Assembly: GCF_027579695.1 (NCBI RefSeq)
Contig: NC_083590.1
Location: 21,010,610 to 21,074,609, forward strand
Source of the DNA: Neoarius graeffei
Taxonomy: Eukaryota; Chordata; Actinopteri; Siluriformes; Ariidae
DNA: 64,000 nt
Direction: 5' to 3'
In this document: positions 52,850 to 64,000 of the stretch, piece after piece
How the letters are laid out: each line of letters begins with the position of its first letter
Numbering within the stretch: position 1 is the first letter of the stretch
Position numbers and translations under genes: made by a program
The notes under the pieces: generated by a model
Databases searched by the model: none
Seen by the model: the letters and a program-made list of their open reading frames with translations, nothing else
What the model was told of the DNA's origin: nothing

Positions 52850-55290
52850 TCTGTGTATCAGTTCTAGTAAAGGAGGCGTGGCCATTCTGTGTCAGTTCTC
52901 GTAAACGGAGACATAAAGGAGGCGTGGTTTCTGTGTCAGTTCGAGTCAAGTTTATTTGTATAGCGCTTTTACCAATAAACATTGTTGCAAAGCAGCTTTA
53001 CAGAATTTGAACGACTGAAAACATGAGCTAATTTTATCCCTAATCTATCCCCAATGAGCAAGCCTGTGACGATGGTGGCAAGGAAAAACTCCCTCAGACG
53101 ACACGAGGAAGAAACCTCGAGAGGAACCAGACTCAAAAGGGAACCCATCCTCATTTGGGCAACAACAGACAACATTACTATAACATTAACAGTCCTAACA
53201 TAAAGTCAGCTTCGTTGATGCTATAAACCCCCACCGACGGAAACCCGAGCGCAAAACCGCCCACGACAACAAGTAATGGAGACATGTCAGTTTCTGTCAG
53301 TTCTAGTAAAGGAGGTGTGGTTTCTGTCAATTCCAGCAAAGGAGGTGTGGGTTTTGTGTCAGTTCTAGTAAAGGAGACGTGGCTGTTGTGTGTCAGTTCT
53401 AGTAAAGGAGACATGTCAGTTTCTGTCAGTTCTAGTGAAGGAGGTGTGGTCTCTGTCAGTTCTGGTAAAGGAGGGGTGGCCATTGTCAGTTCGCGTAAAT
53501 GGAGACATAAAAGAGGCGTGGTTTCTGTGTCAGTTCTAGTAAAGGAGACATGTCAGTTTCTGTCAGTTCTAGTAAAGGAGGTGGGGTCTCTGTCAATTCC
53601 AGCAAAGGAGGCGTGGTTTCTGTGTCAGTTCTAGTGAAGGAGGCGTGGTTGTTGTGTCTCAGTTCTAGTAAAGGAGACATGTCAGTTTCTGTCAGTTCTA
53701 GTAAAGGAAGTGTGGTCTCTGTCAATTCCAGCAAAGGAGGCATGGTTTTTGTGTCAGTTCTAGTAAAGGAGGTGTGGCTGTTGTGTGTCAGTTCTAGTAA
53801 AGGAGGTGTGGCTGTTTCTGTCAGTTCTAGTAAAGGAGGTGTGGTCTCTACGTCAAGTCCAGCAAAGGAGGCGTGGTTTCTGTGTCAGTTCTAGTAAAGG
53901 AGGTGTGGCTGTTGTGTGCCAGTTCTAGTAAAGGAGGTGTGGCCGTTTTTGTCAGTTCTAGTAAAGGAGGTGTGGTCTCTATGTCAATTCCAGCAAAGGA
54001 GGCGTGGTTTCTGTGTCAGTTCTAGTAAAGGAGGTGTGGCTGTTGTGTGTCAGTTCTAGTAAAGGAGGTGTGGCTGTTGTGTGTCAGTTCTAGTAAAGGA
54101 GGTGTGGCTGTTTCTGTCAGTTCTAGTAAAGGAGGTGTGGTCTCTATGTCAATTCCAGCAAAGGAGGCGTGGTTTCTGTGTCAGTTCTAGTAAAGGAGGT
54201 GTGGCTGTTGTGTGTCAGTTCTAGTAAAGGAGGTGTGGCTGTTGTGTGCCAGTTCTAGTAAAGGAGGTGTGGCCGTTTCTGTCAGGTCTAGTAAAGGAAG
54301 TGTGGTCTCTATGTCAATTCCAGCAAAGGAGGTGTGGCTGTTGTGTGTCAGTTCTAGTAAAGGAGGTGTGGCTGTTGTGTGTCAGTTCTAGTAAAGGAGG
54401 TGTGGCTGTTGTGTGTCAGTTCTAGTAAAGGAGGTGTGGCTGTTTCTGTCAGTTCTAGTAAAGGAAGTGTGGTCTCTATGTCAAGTCCAGCAAAGGAGGC
54501 GTGGTTTCTGTGTCAGATCTAGTAAAGGAGGTGTGGCTGTTGTATGCCAGTTCTAGTAAAGGAGGTGTGGCCGTTTTTGTCAGTTCTAGTAAAGGAGGTG
54601 TGGTCTCTATGTCAATTCCAGCAAAGGAGGCGTGGTTTCTGTGTCAGTTCTAGTAAAGGAGGTGTGGCTGTTGTGTGTCAGTTCTAGTAAAGGAGGTGTG
54701 GCTGTTGTGTGTCAGTTCTAGTAAAGGAGGTGTGGCTGTTTCTGTCAGTTCTAGTAAAGGAGGTGTGGTCTCTATGTCAAGTCCAGCAAAGGAGGCGTGG
54801 TTTCTGTGTCAGTTCTAGTAAAGGAGGTGTGGCTGTTGTGTGTCAGTTCTAGTAAAGGAGGTGTGGCCCTTTTCTGTCAGTTCTAGTAAAGGAGGTGTGG
54901 TCTCTATGTCAATTCCAGCAAAGGAGGCATGGTTTGTGCCAGTTCTAGTAAAGGAGGCGTGTCCTTTGTGTGTCAGTTTTAATAAAGAAGACATGTCAGT
55001 TTCTGTCAGTTCCAGTAAAGGAGGTGTGGTCTCTGTCAGTTCTGGTAAAGGAGGCGTGGTTTCTGTGTCAGTTCTAGTAAAGGAGGTGTGGTCTTTGTGT
55101 GTCAGTTTTTGTAAAGGAGACATGTCAGTTTCTGTCAGTGCTAGTAAAGGAGGTGGGGTCTCTATGTCAATTCCAGCAAAGGAGGCGTGGTTTCTGTGTC
55201 AGCTCTGGTAAAGGAGGCGTGGTCTTTGTGCGAGTTCTAGAAAAGGAGACATGTTCTCTGACAGTCAGGTCTAGTAACAGAAGAAAAGAG
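52850..55290. repeat. Minisatellite 2, about 31-37-bp units, higher-order pattern
   Basis: About 55-60 units built on 'tctagtaaaggaggtgtgg' alternate with 'attccagcaaaggaggcgtg', forming a higher-order period of several units (for example 53940-54115 and 54090-54260). ORFs such as SVSSSKGGVVSVNSSKGG are translations of the repeat, with no start or splice support. A 336-base dispersed repeat is inserted near its left end. The core resembles that of the 11.5-kb array in reverse orientation. Confidence 0.95.
52940..53275 (+). mobile_element. AGTCAAGTTTATTT-family repeat inside minisatellite 2
   Basis: Same family as 1051-1214 and 57405-57890, with 'tatagcgcttttaccaataa' and 'gcaaagcagctttacagaat'. 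It is longer than the first copy, continuing through 'gaggaagaaacctcgagagg'. It splits the array between 'gtgtcagttc' and 'aatggagacatgtcag'. Confidence 0.85.
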
Positions 55291-56645
55291 TTGTGGCCTT
55301 TGTGAATCATATAGTATCATACCATGCCGCATTAAAACGGCTTTGAATCAATCATCCTATCACTGATTATATATAGAGATGCGATTTGTGTAATCTCAGA
55401 AGAGGAAATGCACATCACCAGATCATATCCCGATATAGCTCATTGTTTCATAATAGTCCCGCATGCAAATGAGCTATTAATGTTCATTGACGACCCCCAC
55501 TTTTGTTGTGCCTTCCTCCAGGCACAAAACACTGATGAGCTCTAGCTTATGCTGAAGTTCATCGCAACGTCAGATTCTTTCTTCTGTGTCTAAGTGATTC
55601 TTTTGGCAACAGTCAGGCAGAAGTGAGCACTGTTTGGCTTTGTGGAGGCAGCTGTCTCCCAAAATAACTCATTCTGCTATTGTTTCTACTGCTTCCTCGA
55701 TGAAAACACTTTGCATCCAAGATACAGTATCTTGCTAAACTCAGACTTTGCATCAGTTATGAGCATAAAATAGTCACCGATTAGTCAGTAGTCACATGAG
55801 GGTGGTCAGATGAAGTCTGTCGGCTAAAATTACAGGTAAAATATTGCTAGAGTAGTTCATGCTGTTTGCAATGCCAGATCTTCTCAGTGTACCATTATTT
55901 GTTGGTATTACCTGTTGTTTCGCCAGCTGAAAGCGTTTTGCATCGAATGAAAATTGCACTGTTGAGCAGAAACCAATGTTGAGTTAAACTGATTACTGTA
56001 TATTATCTGATTACAGGGTTCAGATATACTATACTGTACTATATTTCTCACTGATGGTAATCGGAATAAGAAGGGAGCTCTTATTTCTGGAAAGAACATC
56101 CGACTATTTTATGTGATAGTACCTTCATTTTACCAGCCATCATCTGTAATTTTATCAGCTACTGTACATATCTACCCCTTTCAACAACCAAACTCTGAAA
56201 ACTGCATTGTAAACAATTCTGCTCATCATGATCTACTTGCACAGTACAAGCTAGATTTGTACTGCTGACAGCAACACCTCTTAAATAACCATCTCTCAGT
56301 AACACAGCAGTTTAGCTTCGTTTGAAATGATGATGCATCTCTTACATCAGTGTAGAGCCCTCTGCTGCATACACCATGCTAATACACTAAATCAGGGCAG
56401 GGAGATTGGAGCAAGGACAGATTAGTAAATCCTGGGTTGCTGGGCAGGAACCTATGCAGGGCAACCGTCCTCAAACTGCCAATGCATGGAGCTCTGAACA
56501 TTCCACAATCCAAGACGTGCAAAAAATAAATAAAAGCACATACAGATCTACATTACACATGTATCATGAGCATTTGAGTTGCCTTGTTGCTATGCAGAAG
56601 GCAGTCTTCCTCAAGGTGACTGGCTTCTTGCTTGCTTGCTTTTCT
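55291..56645. other. Spacer, no gene seen
   Basis: No ORF of interest. Possibly unique intronic or intergenic DNA. Confidence 0.5.
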
Positions 56646-56660
56646 CCTTGCAAACTCATC

Positions 56661-57031
56661 TCATCTCATCTCATTATCTGTAGCCGCTTTATCCTGTTCT
56701 ACAGGGTTGCAGACAAGCTGGAGCCTATCCCAGCTGACTACGGGTGAAAGGCGGGGTACACCCTGGACAAGTCGCCAGGTCATCACAGGGCTGACACATA
56801 GACACAGACAACCATTCACACTCACACCTACGGTCAATTTAGAGTCACCAGTTAACCTAACCTGCATGTCTTTGGACTGTGGGGGAAACCGGAGCACCTG
56901 GAGGAAACCCACGCGGACACGGGGAGAACATGCAAACTCCGCACAGAAAGGCCCTCGTCGGCCACGGGGCTCGAACCCGGACCTTCTTGCTGTGAGGCGA
57001 CAGCGCTAACCACTACACCACCGTGCCGCCC
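56661..57031 (-). mobile_element. V-SINE, full length, 15-bp TSD
   Basis: Reverse-strand copy flanked by CCTTGCAAACTCATC at 56646-56660 and 57032-57046, partly overlapping the TCATC tail repeats. Confidence 0.95.
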
Positions 57032-57404
57032 CCTTGCAAACTCATCCTCCAAATTGTCGAAGTTCAGTTCTTTAACAAGCTCTGTCAAGCAATTTCTTTT
57101 CATCTACACACCCAGTGTGAGATTACGGTTATCCGTGTTTTGTATCTGTTTATCAAGCAACAGTTCAAACCTGACCGATGCTTGATTACAAATTCAAACC
57201 TACACACTGATAACATTTCCGATTTCATTTCAGATCTACGTTCGCTGTCATGTTGTACTGTATGTGACAGCGTGAAACTTAATATAATGGAGCCATGTTC
57301 AATTTTAAACCACAGGACCCGATTTTTTTGGGAAATTAATTTAAAAAATTTTAATCATTCGCAAACTGTTGTGGTATAAAAGGAGAAAACATTTCATGAT
57401 GTCG

Positions 57405-57890
57405 AGTCAAGTCAAGTTTATTTGTATGGCGCTTTTAACAATAGACATTGTCGCAAAGCAGCTTTACAGAAAATTAAAGACTTTAAATATATGAGCTATT
57501 TTTATCCCTAATAAATGTATTTATCCCCAATGAGCAAGCCTGTGGCGATGGTGTTGAGGAAAAACTCTCTGAGGCAACATGAGGAAGAAACCTCAAGAGG
57601 AACCAGACTCAAAAGGGAACCCATCCTCATCTGGGTGATAACATGATTATAAATAACTTCCTTCTATAACTGTGCCCTATAGACTCACAAAGTATAACTG
57701 TGTAACCAGGAAAATCATTATAGTTTTAACATGAAGTCTGTTTTGTTGAAGTTATCAACTGTTCAGTGATGGAGACTTGAGAGCAAAACTGTTCATGACA
57801 ACTGCAGTCCTAAAGTCATCATGGTAAATGTAGTCCTCAGCCATCATAGCAAAACTGTAAGTGTCCAGAGCCATCTTCTAAGTGGAAGAA
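57405..57890 (+). mobile_element. AGTCAAGTTTATTT-family repeat, longest copy
   Basis: Starts 'gagtcaagtcaagtttattt' and contains 'gcaaagcagctttacagaaa', 'gaggaagaaacctcaagagg' and 'agggaacccatcctcatctg'. It then has a further non-coding body to about 57890. It shows the fuller structure of which 1051-1214 is a short form. No ORF. Confidence 0.75.
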
Positions 57891-58264
57891 GAGTGGCAGT
57901 TAGCAGAGGTAGTACCAGGACGCTGGTTCTACTGTCGAGGCCCTCGGAGATTTCATGGGCTTAAATTGACAAAACATTGAAGGGGGGATTGTCCATTTGA
58001 TAACCTGCAGAAGCCACTCAACTCTTGCCCAGGTCCCAGTAGACAACAGTGCCTTGAGGGAGAGGAGTACAAGAGAGAGCGATGCCAGTGGCTCACAGAT
58101 GGTACAGGGGTGAGTACCTGTAAAGGTGAGCCAGGTGGGATAAACCTATTGTATTTGACTGTCCATATAGGACTGTCCTCCTCAGGAGCAGTTATAGGAA
58201 AATAAGCATTTTCAGGGGAGGGGAACAGTAACACTGCTTTGGATCTGGTTACTTCCCACCACCT

Positions 58265-58388
58265 CATCTCATCTCATCTCATTATCTCTAGCCGCTTTAT
58301 CCTGTTCTACAGGGTCGCAGGCAAGCTGGAGCCTATCCCAGCTGACTATGGGCGAAAGGCGGGGTACACCCTGGACAAGTCGCCAGGT
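58265..58388 (-). mobile_element. V-SINE, 5'-truncated, 13-bp TSD
   Basis: Only the last 124 bases (tail side) are present, flanked by CTTCCCACCACCT at 58252-58264 and 58389-58401. Target duplication around a 5'-truncated copy is the expected outcome of incomplete reverse transcription. Confidence 0.92.
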
Positions 58389-58472
58389 CTTCCCACCACC
58401 TGGTTGTTGATTATTTTCCTATGAAAGCATGCCCCTAAGTGTTTTATTCCTTACATAATAATATAAGGAATA

Positions 58473-58886
58473 TTGGCAAGTGACTGGGAGATACAAACGG
58501 ACCTCAAGAAGCAGCTCAGATTCCCAGAAGAAATGGCTCACACTGACCTCAGACCTGACATCGTTCTCTGGTCCAGAAGCTCCAAGCAGCTCATCCTGAT
58601 TGAGCTGACAGTGCCCTGCGAAGAGAGGTTGGAGGAGGCACATGAGCGCAAGCAGAAGAAATATCAGGCGTTCATTCTCAAGAGCTAACAGAATGGATGG
58701 AAAGTATGGAACCTCCCGGTGGAAGTTGGCTGGAGGGGCTTTGCAGGGCAGTCACTCTGGAGAGATCTAGGACTGCTCAGGATTGAAGGCCTGCCAAGGA
58801 AGCGGCTAGTAACCAGCGTTACCAAGCAGGCAGAGGTGGCATCCCAGTGGATCTGGTTGAAGAGGAATAAGGGATGGCAGAAATAA
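58473..58886 (+). pseudogene. Retroelement C-terminal domain fragment, endonuclease-like
   Basis: One frame from 58473 reads DWEIQTDLKKQLRFPEEMAH, LRPDIVLWSRSSKQLILIEL, a TAA at 58686-58688, then NLPVEVGWRGFAGQSLWRDL, ending TAA at 58884. The 'PDIVLW..K..ILIELTVP' pattern looks like a PD-(D/E)XK nuclease fold and recurs, as I recall, at the C-terminus of some fish retroelement polyproteins. Naming the family would need a search. Inactive because of the stop and the missing remainder. Confidence 0.6.
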
Positions 58887-59282
58887 CCTGGGGATAGGCC
58901 AACAACAGCATAGAGAAGAGTGGCAGTTAGCATAGGATGCTGGTTCTACTGTCAAGCCCCTTGGAGATGTCATGGGCTTAAATCGATGAAACATTGAAGA
59001 AGGGGTTGCCCATTTGATAACCTGCAGAAGCCACTCAACTCTTGTCCAGGTCCCAGTAAAGAGCGGTGCCTTGAGGGAAAGGAGTATAAGAGAGAGTGAT
59101 GCCACTGGCTCACAGATGGTGCAGGGGCGAGTACCTGTAAAGGTGAACCAGGTGCGATAAACTTATCGTATTTTGCATATAACATGACATGATTAATACC
59201 AATTTGGGGCGTGGTCAAAAGCAAGATTACTCAGACTCATGGTGACCATCTAATTTATGATTGAATGTTTTGATTAATATTG

Positions 59283-59283
<1 letters not shown>

Positions 59284-59321
<38 letters not shown>
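59284..59321. repeat. (AAT)n microsatellite
   Basis: Uninterrupted ATA/AAT run. Confidence 0.95.
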
Positions 59322-59707
59322 GCATGGCAGGTGGAACACAGGAAGCTCTGCAGGCTAAGCTTGAGCACTAAAAGCAGTAAAAAATTTTCTTGAAAGTAAA
59401 CTGCAATAACTGGTTGGATCCAGAAACCAGTGTAGCGTCTCTGAGACGATTTTTAAGGATGGAAGCTACACCATAAGCATAGTACTTTGGGAGTCAAAGA
59501 TAATGGTTTGCATTATTTTGTTGTTATTGTTTTTAAGCTTTTCTTTTTGAGATGCAATTTGGTCTTTTTTTGAAGATTCACTGTAAATATAGTAGGTTAA
59601 GTTTTAGGTTTTGACATTTTGGATTGCAAATTTGATATAATCCAATAGGTTACACTGGTCGCCCTATTGGAGAGTTTTTGTATGCATTCTGAAGTTGAAT
59701 AAACTGC

Positions 59708-59748
<41 letters not shown>

Positions 59749-60429
59749 TCACTAAAAGGATTACATGTTAATTGCAACAGGAAGATATTGATTGTAGAAT
59801 AGTCACAGGAGGACAGTATGTCATTTCTGATAATAACTTTATACTTTATTTAAATAAGACACAATATATCTATTTTACAGGAGAAAAAAAAGAAACAAAA
59901 CAATTCAAGCTGAAGAAAATAAGTTTGTTTTTTTTTGTCCTGTCGGTTGGGACAGTAGACCAGATGTGAAATTCAGATGTGTGCAGAAACGTTACACAAC
60001 ACGCTCAGCAGCTGGAGCTGTATGATACTGCATGGCTACAATAAAGTCAAAGCTACGAGACTTGAACCATATTGACACTGATTTGATTAAGAGGAGGCTT
60101 AAACAAAGGACTGGATTGTTTTCAGTGTTCAAGTGCAGATTTTTTTTCTTCTTCTTGCAATTGTGCTTCAATATCTTCAATTTCCTTTTGAAACTTGCTC
60201 CCTTCATTACACCTTCAATGTTCGAACCAGGACCATAAACGTGTTGCAGTTGTGTGTGAACAGATGAGCTCTGACTATCAGGGAAATCCTTACACTGGCC
60301 TGAAGCTGAAACACACACAGAAACTGACCCAAAGCACTGCAAGCTCCTGCTGCTAAAGTTATGGGAAACATTACAGATATGATAATGAGGTGGTTTAAAG
60401 CAATTTGAGTCTTATGTTCATGTACAACA
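59322..60429. other. Spacer, no gene seen apart from the AAT run
   Basis: Short ORFs only; T-rich stretches near 60140. Confidence 0.45.
59708..59748. repeat. (AAT)n microsatellite, possible retroelement tail
   Basis: Follows 'gttgaataaactgcata', i.e. an AATAAA signal then AAT repeats, as at the 3' end of some non-LTR elements. It could mark the end of the element containing 58473-58886. The 59322-59707 stretch in between has no ORF. Confidence 0.7.
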
Positions 60430-60571
60430 AGGGTGCCCAAACCTGGTTCTGTTGATCTACCTAACTGGAGTGTTTGATTCCTGTTAAGGAATGACCTGAA
60501 TGTTGATCCAGGTGTGTCAGAAGGAAATGCTCCAGGATGGTAGATCACCCAAACCACCAAATTTGGGCTCC
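60430..60571. mobile_element. Small MITE-like inverted repeat
   Basis: 'agggtgcccaaacctggttc' at the left and 'ccaccaaatttgggctcc' at the right are partly complementary, and 'gttgatctac' pairs with 'gtagatcac'. About 142 bases, non-coding. Confidence 0.55.
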
Positions 60572-61295
60572 TTACATACAAGATTTGTATTGTTTCATCA
60601 ATATAGCGTGTTCCTGATGTATGCAAAATTCAGAAAACATCCAAATTGAAATGATGGCAGAAATGTGCTCTCTTCTGAATGGAAATATTCATTCTTCTAA
60701 AAGGTAAAGCTTTGAAGCAATTTCTTTTCCTAGCAAACAGCAAAAGATAACTTTTATTAGTATTATTGCACAGATTTTAGACACTGAAATAGCAGTACCA
60801 TTCATTCAGTAACCTACTGATAAGGATAATGAGGTGCAGTATAAATAAAATAAAGTATATACTATTTATAATATTTAAAAAAAAAATGCACTAAGCCAGT
60901 CACCGATGCAGTTGTATGAAATGATCGTGCCAAACGGATCTGGATTTATTTCGCAAATATAGTATTTTATGTTTATGTCTTCCGACTTCACATAACAAGT
61001 TTTGAATTTCAATTAAATCAGGTCGGATTTCACTGAATCCAGGTCAAATTCGTAAAGAGCATATGGTCAAAATAGCAAGTTGGAATTAGCATTTTTTTTC
61101 TGTTTTTCAGTATTTTCCTTAAAACATTGCCATGGTGATATCATTTTAAACATGCTAATATGCTGCTTATCACCTTTCCAGGGCTGCTGGTGTACCCAGC
61201 AATGTGCCTTTGTGAATGTGGCTGAAATAAATTGAAAAAGTATGGCCCATACACACCTGCGTTAAAAATAATGATAATACCTACAGAGTGGGATG
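60572..61295. other. Spacer, no gene seen
   Basis: AT-rich; nothing recognised. Confidence 0.5.
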
Positions 61296-61430
61296 TGAAA
61301 CCAGTGATGGGATTCATGCAGCACTCACAGTCAGATGGTTGTGAGTTCAAATACCAAGGCTATGTGAGCTCTCACTGAGGCTTTGAACCCTCAACTGCTT
61401 AGCTCTGTTTAGCAGACCCTGCCTCAGTTC
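61296..61430 (+). mobile_element. tRNA-derived SINE fragment
   Basis: A B-box-like 'gagttcaaatacc' is followed by 'ctttgaaccctcaactgctt', as in teleost tRNA SINEs. Strongly degraded. A related fragment is near 5655. Confidence 0.45.
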
Positions 61431-63290
61431 AGATAAAATTGGATGATTTAAAAAAAAAAAAGACTGAATGATGCATCAGAATAAAATAGTGTCTTCTTGT
61501 GGGGGACAGGTGTTTTTTGTTCCCCCCAACTACCATATATTCTGGATAAGTTGAGTAAACTGTGTCTATAGTACATACATCACTTCATGGTTGGTTTTAT
61601 TCATGAGATGGCTAGAGTGTAAGTGGTTGGAGAACAGTTGCTTCTATTGTGAGAAAAACTTGGCGCTTTGAAATTTGGTTAAAATATTCAGAAGATCTCC
61701 TCTGCTGTCATTAAAAGTACTGGAGAAACTTCAATCTCTTTGGTTCTCCAAGAGAAATACCATTGACCGACCAACCAACCAACTAGAACAAGCAAGTATC
61801 TCTAGTCGTTCAAGTTCTGTCAAAAATATCATAATTCTAGATGAGCCCATAACCATTGCAATGATGTCATAATTGCTAGCAAGAAACTGGTATTTTTACT
61901 GAGCTAGTCATTTTCCTATAAACCCTGATGTTACGAGTTTGGGTTGCGTCAATAAAAAAAAAGTAATTGTGGCAGCTGATCTACAGTAGTTGTTGCATCC
62001 ACAGTCGTAATTTTGTAGGTTGTCTACGTGATCTGTGGTATTGATGATTTGTTTACAATTAATGTGATGCGAACTAAAACTACTTGAAAATGTACTTGCT
62101 CAAACATCCAATTTCAAACATCTAAAGTAGGAATATCCGAGCAAGCAGACATCCGTGCATTATAACTCATACGTAGCTCATAAAACCACATCTGTCCCAC
62201 AGATATCCAACGGCCACGGTGCACTCACAACCTCCTGAATCAACCCAGAGACATTATTTTTTTGGCCTCGGAATTCAGTAGCTTTTAACATACACTCAGA
62301 AAGAGAGACAGAATGTCACAAGTAATATTTATGAACTAAAAAGCTGATTCACGTTGAACTGTGGAGGGGAGTGAGAGTTCAGGTTCGTGGGGGGGGGGCT
62401 GGGGGGGGGGGAATGTGGTCAGAGTTCGATTTTGAGAATGGACAACCAGAAGAGTGCAAATTACCTGAGTTTAAAACTCACACCTGAAGCTGGCCTATAA
62501 ACAGCTACTGTGCAATACTATGACATTTTTTTTAATGCATTTGCCATTTTTTAAACCTTTTTTAAAACTATTTTTTTTGTATTTAATGTCCTAAAAGTAA
62601 CAAAACCCAGACAGACTGTAAACATAATCCCAAACAGTAGATCACACTTTTCTCTATAACGTACATAAAGCAATAAACAGTTCTCAACTCAAACAAGCTT
62701 TTAACTTTTTATATAGATATCCATATATCTATATAGATATATATATAGAGATAGAGAGAGCTTATTCATACTGTGGATGTTAAAAAAGAAAACAGACATG
62801 ACACTGTAATCGTCAACATATATGATCAATTTCAGATACATGCATCCGACCCTATTAAACCTTTCTTGAAGCCTTTTTAATGTAACATTTTTGTCTCCAC
62901 TAAAGCAATCATTACTGTGTTGTAGCTGAAAGAGTTATACCGCTTAAGTTCAGCAGTTATTTGTTGAATTCCACTCACTCAACAGAAAGCGAAGCTGTGC
63001 AAACGTTTAGATCCACATCAGTGAAAAAATGAATCACACCAACAAAGCGAGTCCGAAATATGTGACCAGAACTCAATACCAAACTGTATAAATAAGATGA
63101 GAATAAAGTAGAAAAACCCAGAAGTCCCAAGAGGCCATGGATTATTATTATTATTATTATTATTATATAACTTTCTTATTATCTTAATATTATGACTTTT
63201 TTTTTCTCAAAACAAAATGTAAAATAAATCCTCTTTGTAGGCAAGGTGACAGGATTTCTGATGGGATTTTATGTCATAATCATTATTTGT
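61431..63290. other. AT-rich spacer with G-tracts and simple repeats
   Basis: Contains two runs of G (62390-62398 and 62402-62411), a TATAGA-type simple repeat near 62712-62760 and (ATT)n at 63141-63167. No gene recognised. Confidence 0.5.
63141..63167. repeat. (ATT)n microsatellite
   Basis: Uninterrupted ATT run. Confidence 0.95.
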
Positions 63291-63411
63291 ATAAATACGG
63301 AGATGATTATAGAAAATCGCACGAGCTGATTGGTCGAGAAATTCATATTACTTTTCGATAATCACCTCGAACGACTTGGCAATATGGAGGCCAATTGTTT
63401 TAATCACGGTA

Positions 63412-63499
63412 AGTGAGGAAGAATTACAAGTGATGAAAGAAAACGCTGTTCCTAAAAACACTAAAGATGCTACCAAGTTTGGTCTAAAACTATTCAAAG
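63412..63499 (+). pseudogene. Exon-like ORF with splice donor, copy C
   Basis: The frame reads SEEELQVMKENAVPKNTKDA then TKFGLKLFK and runs into a canonical donor (AAAG then gtaagg at 63500). It is related to the ORFs at 4897 and 25501 through the PKNTK..ATKF core. It is cleaner near the donor, but I see no good ATG directly upstream in frame. The flank has 'cgcacgagctgattggtcga', similar in character to 'gctctaattggctactctac' near copy B. Likely a first exon of the same transposon gene family. Confidence 0.4.
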
Positions 63500-63505
63500 G
63501 TAAGG

Positions 63506-64000
63506 CGGAATTGTGATTTATTTTATCGATTTCAAAACAAAGTATTTTATGTGACTCGGCGTAGATAAGTGACAAGTCTGCGCCGCGCCTTTATTACATT
63601 TGCGTACTGCTTTTGAAGATTGAAATAAATTCTTTTCTTTTTTTTTTTAAATACAATTTTTCCATTTTTAAAAAAATAATCACTGGTGTATTTTCTACTA
63701 AACTAATTATCCGCCTCAGGCTCAGCAAATATCAGTGAATAATAACCTCGACTTCAGTAAATAACTGTTAAATGTTCATAATTTCATTGCTTACAAAAGC
63801 CAGCTAGTTAATATGCACACAGGATTTCTAAATCATATTGATAAAAAATATTTATACCATTCACTGCTTATGCTAGTCAGCTTGCTAACATAAGCTAACC
63901 TCACAGGATTTCTGACATGATTTTTAAATCAATTTATAAATGTTTCTAATATTCACTTCTAATGCTAATCAGCTAGCTAGCATGAGCTAAACTGACAGGA
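63506..64000. other. AT-rich spacer, no gene seen
   Basis: 'gctagctagcatgagcta' near the end is similar to short motifs near 63890. Nothing coding. Confidence 0.5.

Larger units (their letters stand above)
57893..59168 (+). repeat. Duplicated segment pair around a retroelement fragment
   Basis: 57893-58165 and 58915-59168 are about 85-90% alike (both with 'tgataacctgcagaagccac' and 'ggctcacagatggt'). Between them lie a truncated SINE and an endonuclease-like pseudogene. The second copy directly follows that pseudogene, so the repeated segment is probably the element's own 3' non-coding part, with 57893-58165 coming from a separate copy. Confidence 0.6.

Noticed and set aside
53178..55305. 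Ser/Lys/Gly/Val-rich and Glu/Thr/Pro-rich ORFs resembling structural repeat proteins
   Set aside because: Products of minisatellite 2 read in several frames on both strands; frames shift between units.
1..64000. A novel bacterial-type defence or biosynthetic system
   Set aside because: The window is eukaryotic repeat-rich DNA with one host exon; no operon-like clusters exist.

Overview
The window is vertebrate, and most likely teleost fish, genomic DNA. The evidence is the density of teleost-type repeats: V-SINEs of the DANA/Mermaid class, Tc1-like elements, hAT and Kolobok-like elements, and a degraded Ty3/gypsy copy. There are also many microsatellites, AT-rich spacer, and splice-site-bounded coding sequence. 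A siluriform or related fish is plausible from the SINE content, but this was not tested. There are no bacterial operons, phage genes or CRISPR arrays.

Only one host coding exon is convincing. It is the first coding exon of a rims3-like gene (gamma-RIM, synaptic active zone) at 5261-5538 on the minus strand, with a good acceptor and donor. The rest of that gene must lie left of base 1 or in exons too small to see. A GC-rich block ending in a canonical minus-strand splice donor at 33441 is a candidate non-coding first exon or promoter of the same gene. If so, about 28 kb of this window is a transposon-packed 5' intron.

Layout. 1-5 kb: a tandem duplication holding Tc1 3' ends, then a composite element with a short exon-like ORF. 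5-12 kb: the rims3 exon, a Penelope-like inverted repeat cut by a hAT element, and SINEs. 11.5-12.8 kb: minisatellite 1. 12.9-14.5 kb: a Tc1 copy. 14.9-16.7 kb: four SINEs. 16.8-19.7 kb: a degraded gypsy element. 21.1-23.4 kb: a Tc1 relic with three insertions. 24-27.4 kb: MITEs and the second composite element. 29.8-32.1 kb: a foldback element and another Tc1. 33.7-40.4 kb: a deep nest of elements inside elements. 41.5-50.9 kb: a foldback, a palindromic MITE, a nearly intact Tc1 transposase, a THAP-encoding Kolobok-like hairpin, a deleted mariner and another Tc1. 52.8-55.3 kb: minisatellite 2. 56.6-60.6 kb: SINEs and a non-LTR-like fragment. 61-64 kb: AT-rich spacer with a third copy of the exon-like ORF.

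The value of the window is as a stratigraphic record. Empty sites, perfect target-site duplications and nesting order give relative ages. Two Tc1 sisters carry complementary catalytic-site lesions, the two minisatellites look homologous, and a small ORF ending in a splice donor recurs three times. I did not find a convincing new defence or enzymatic system.
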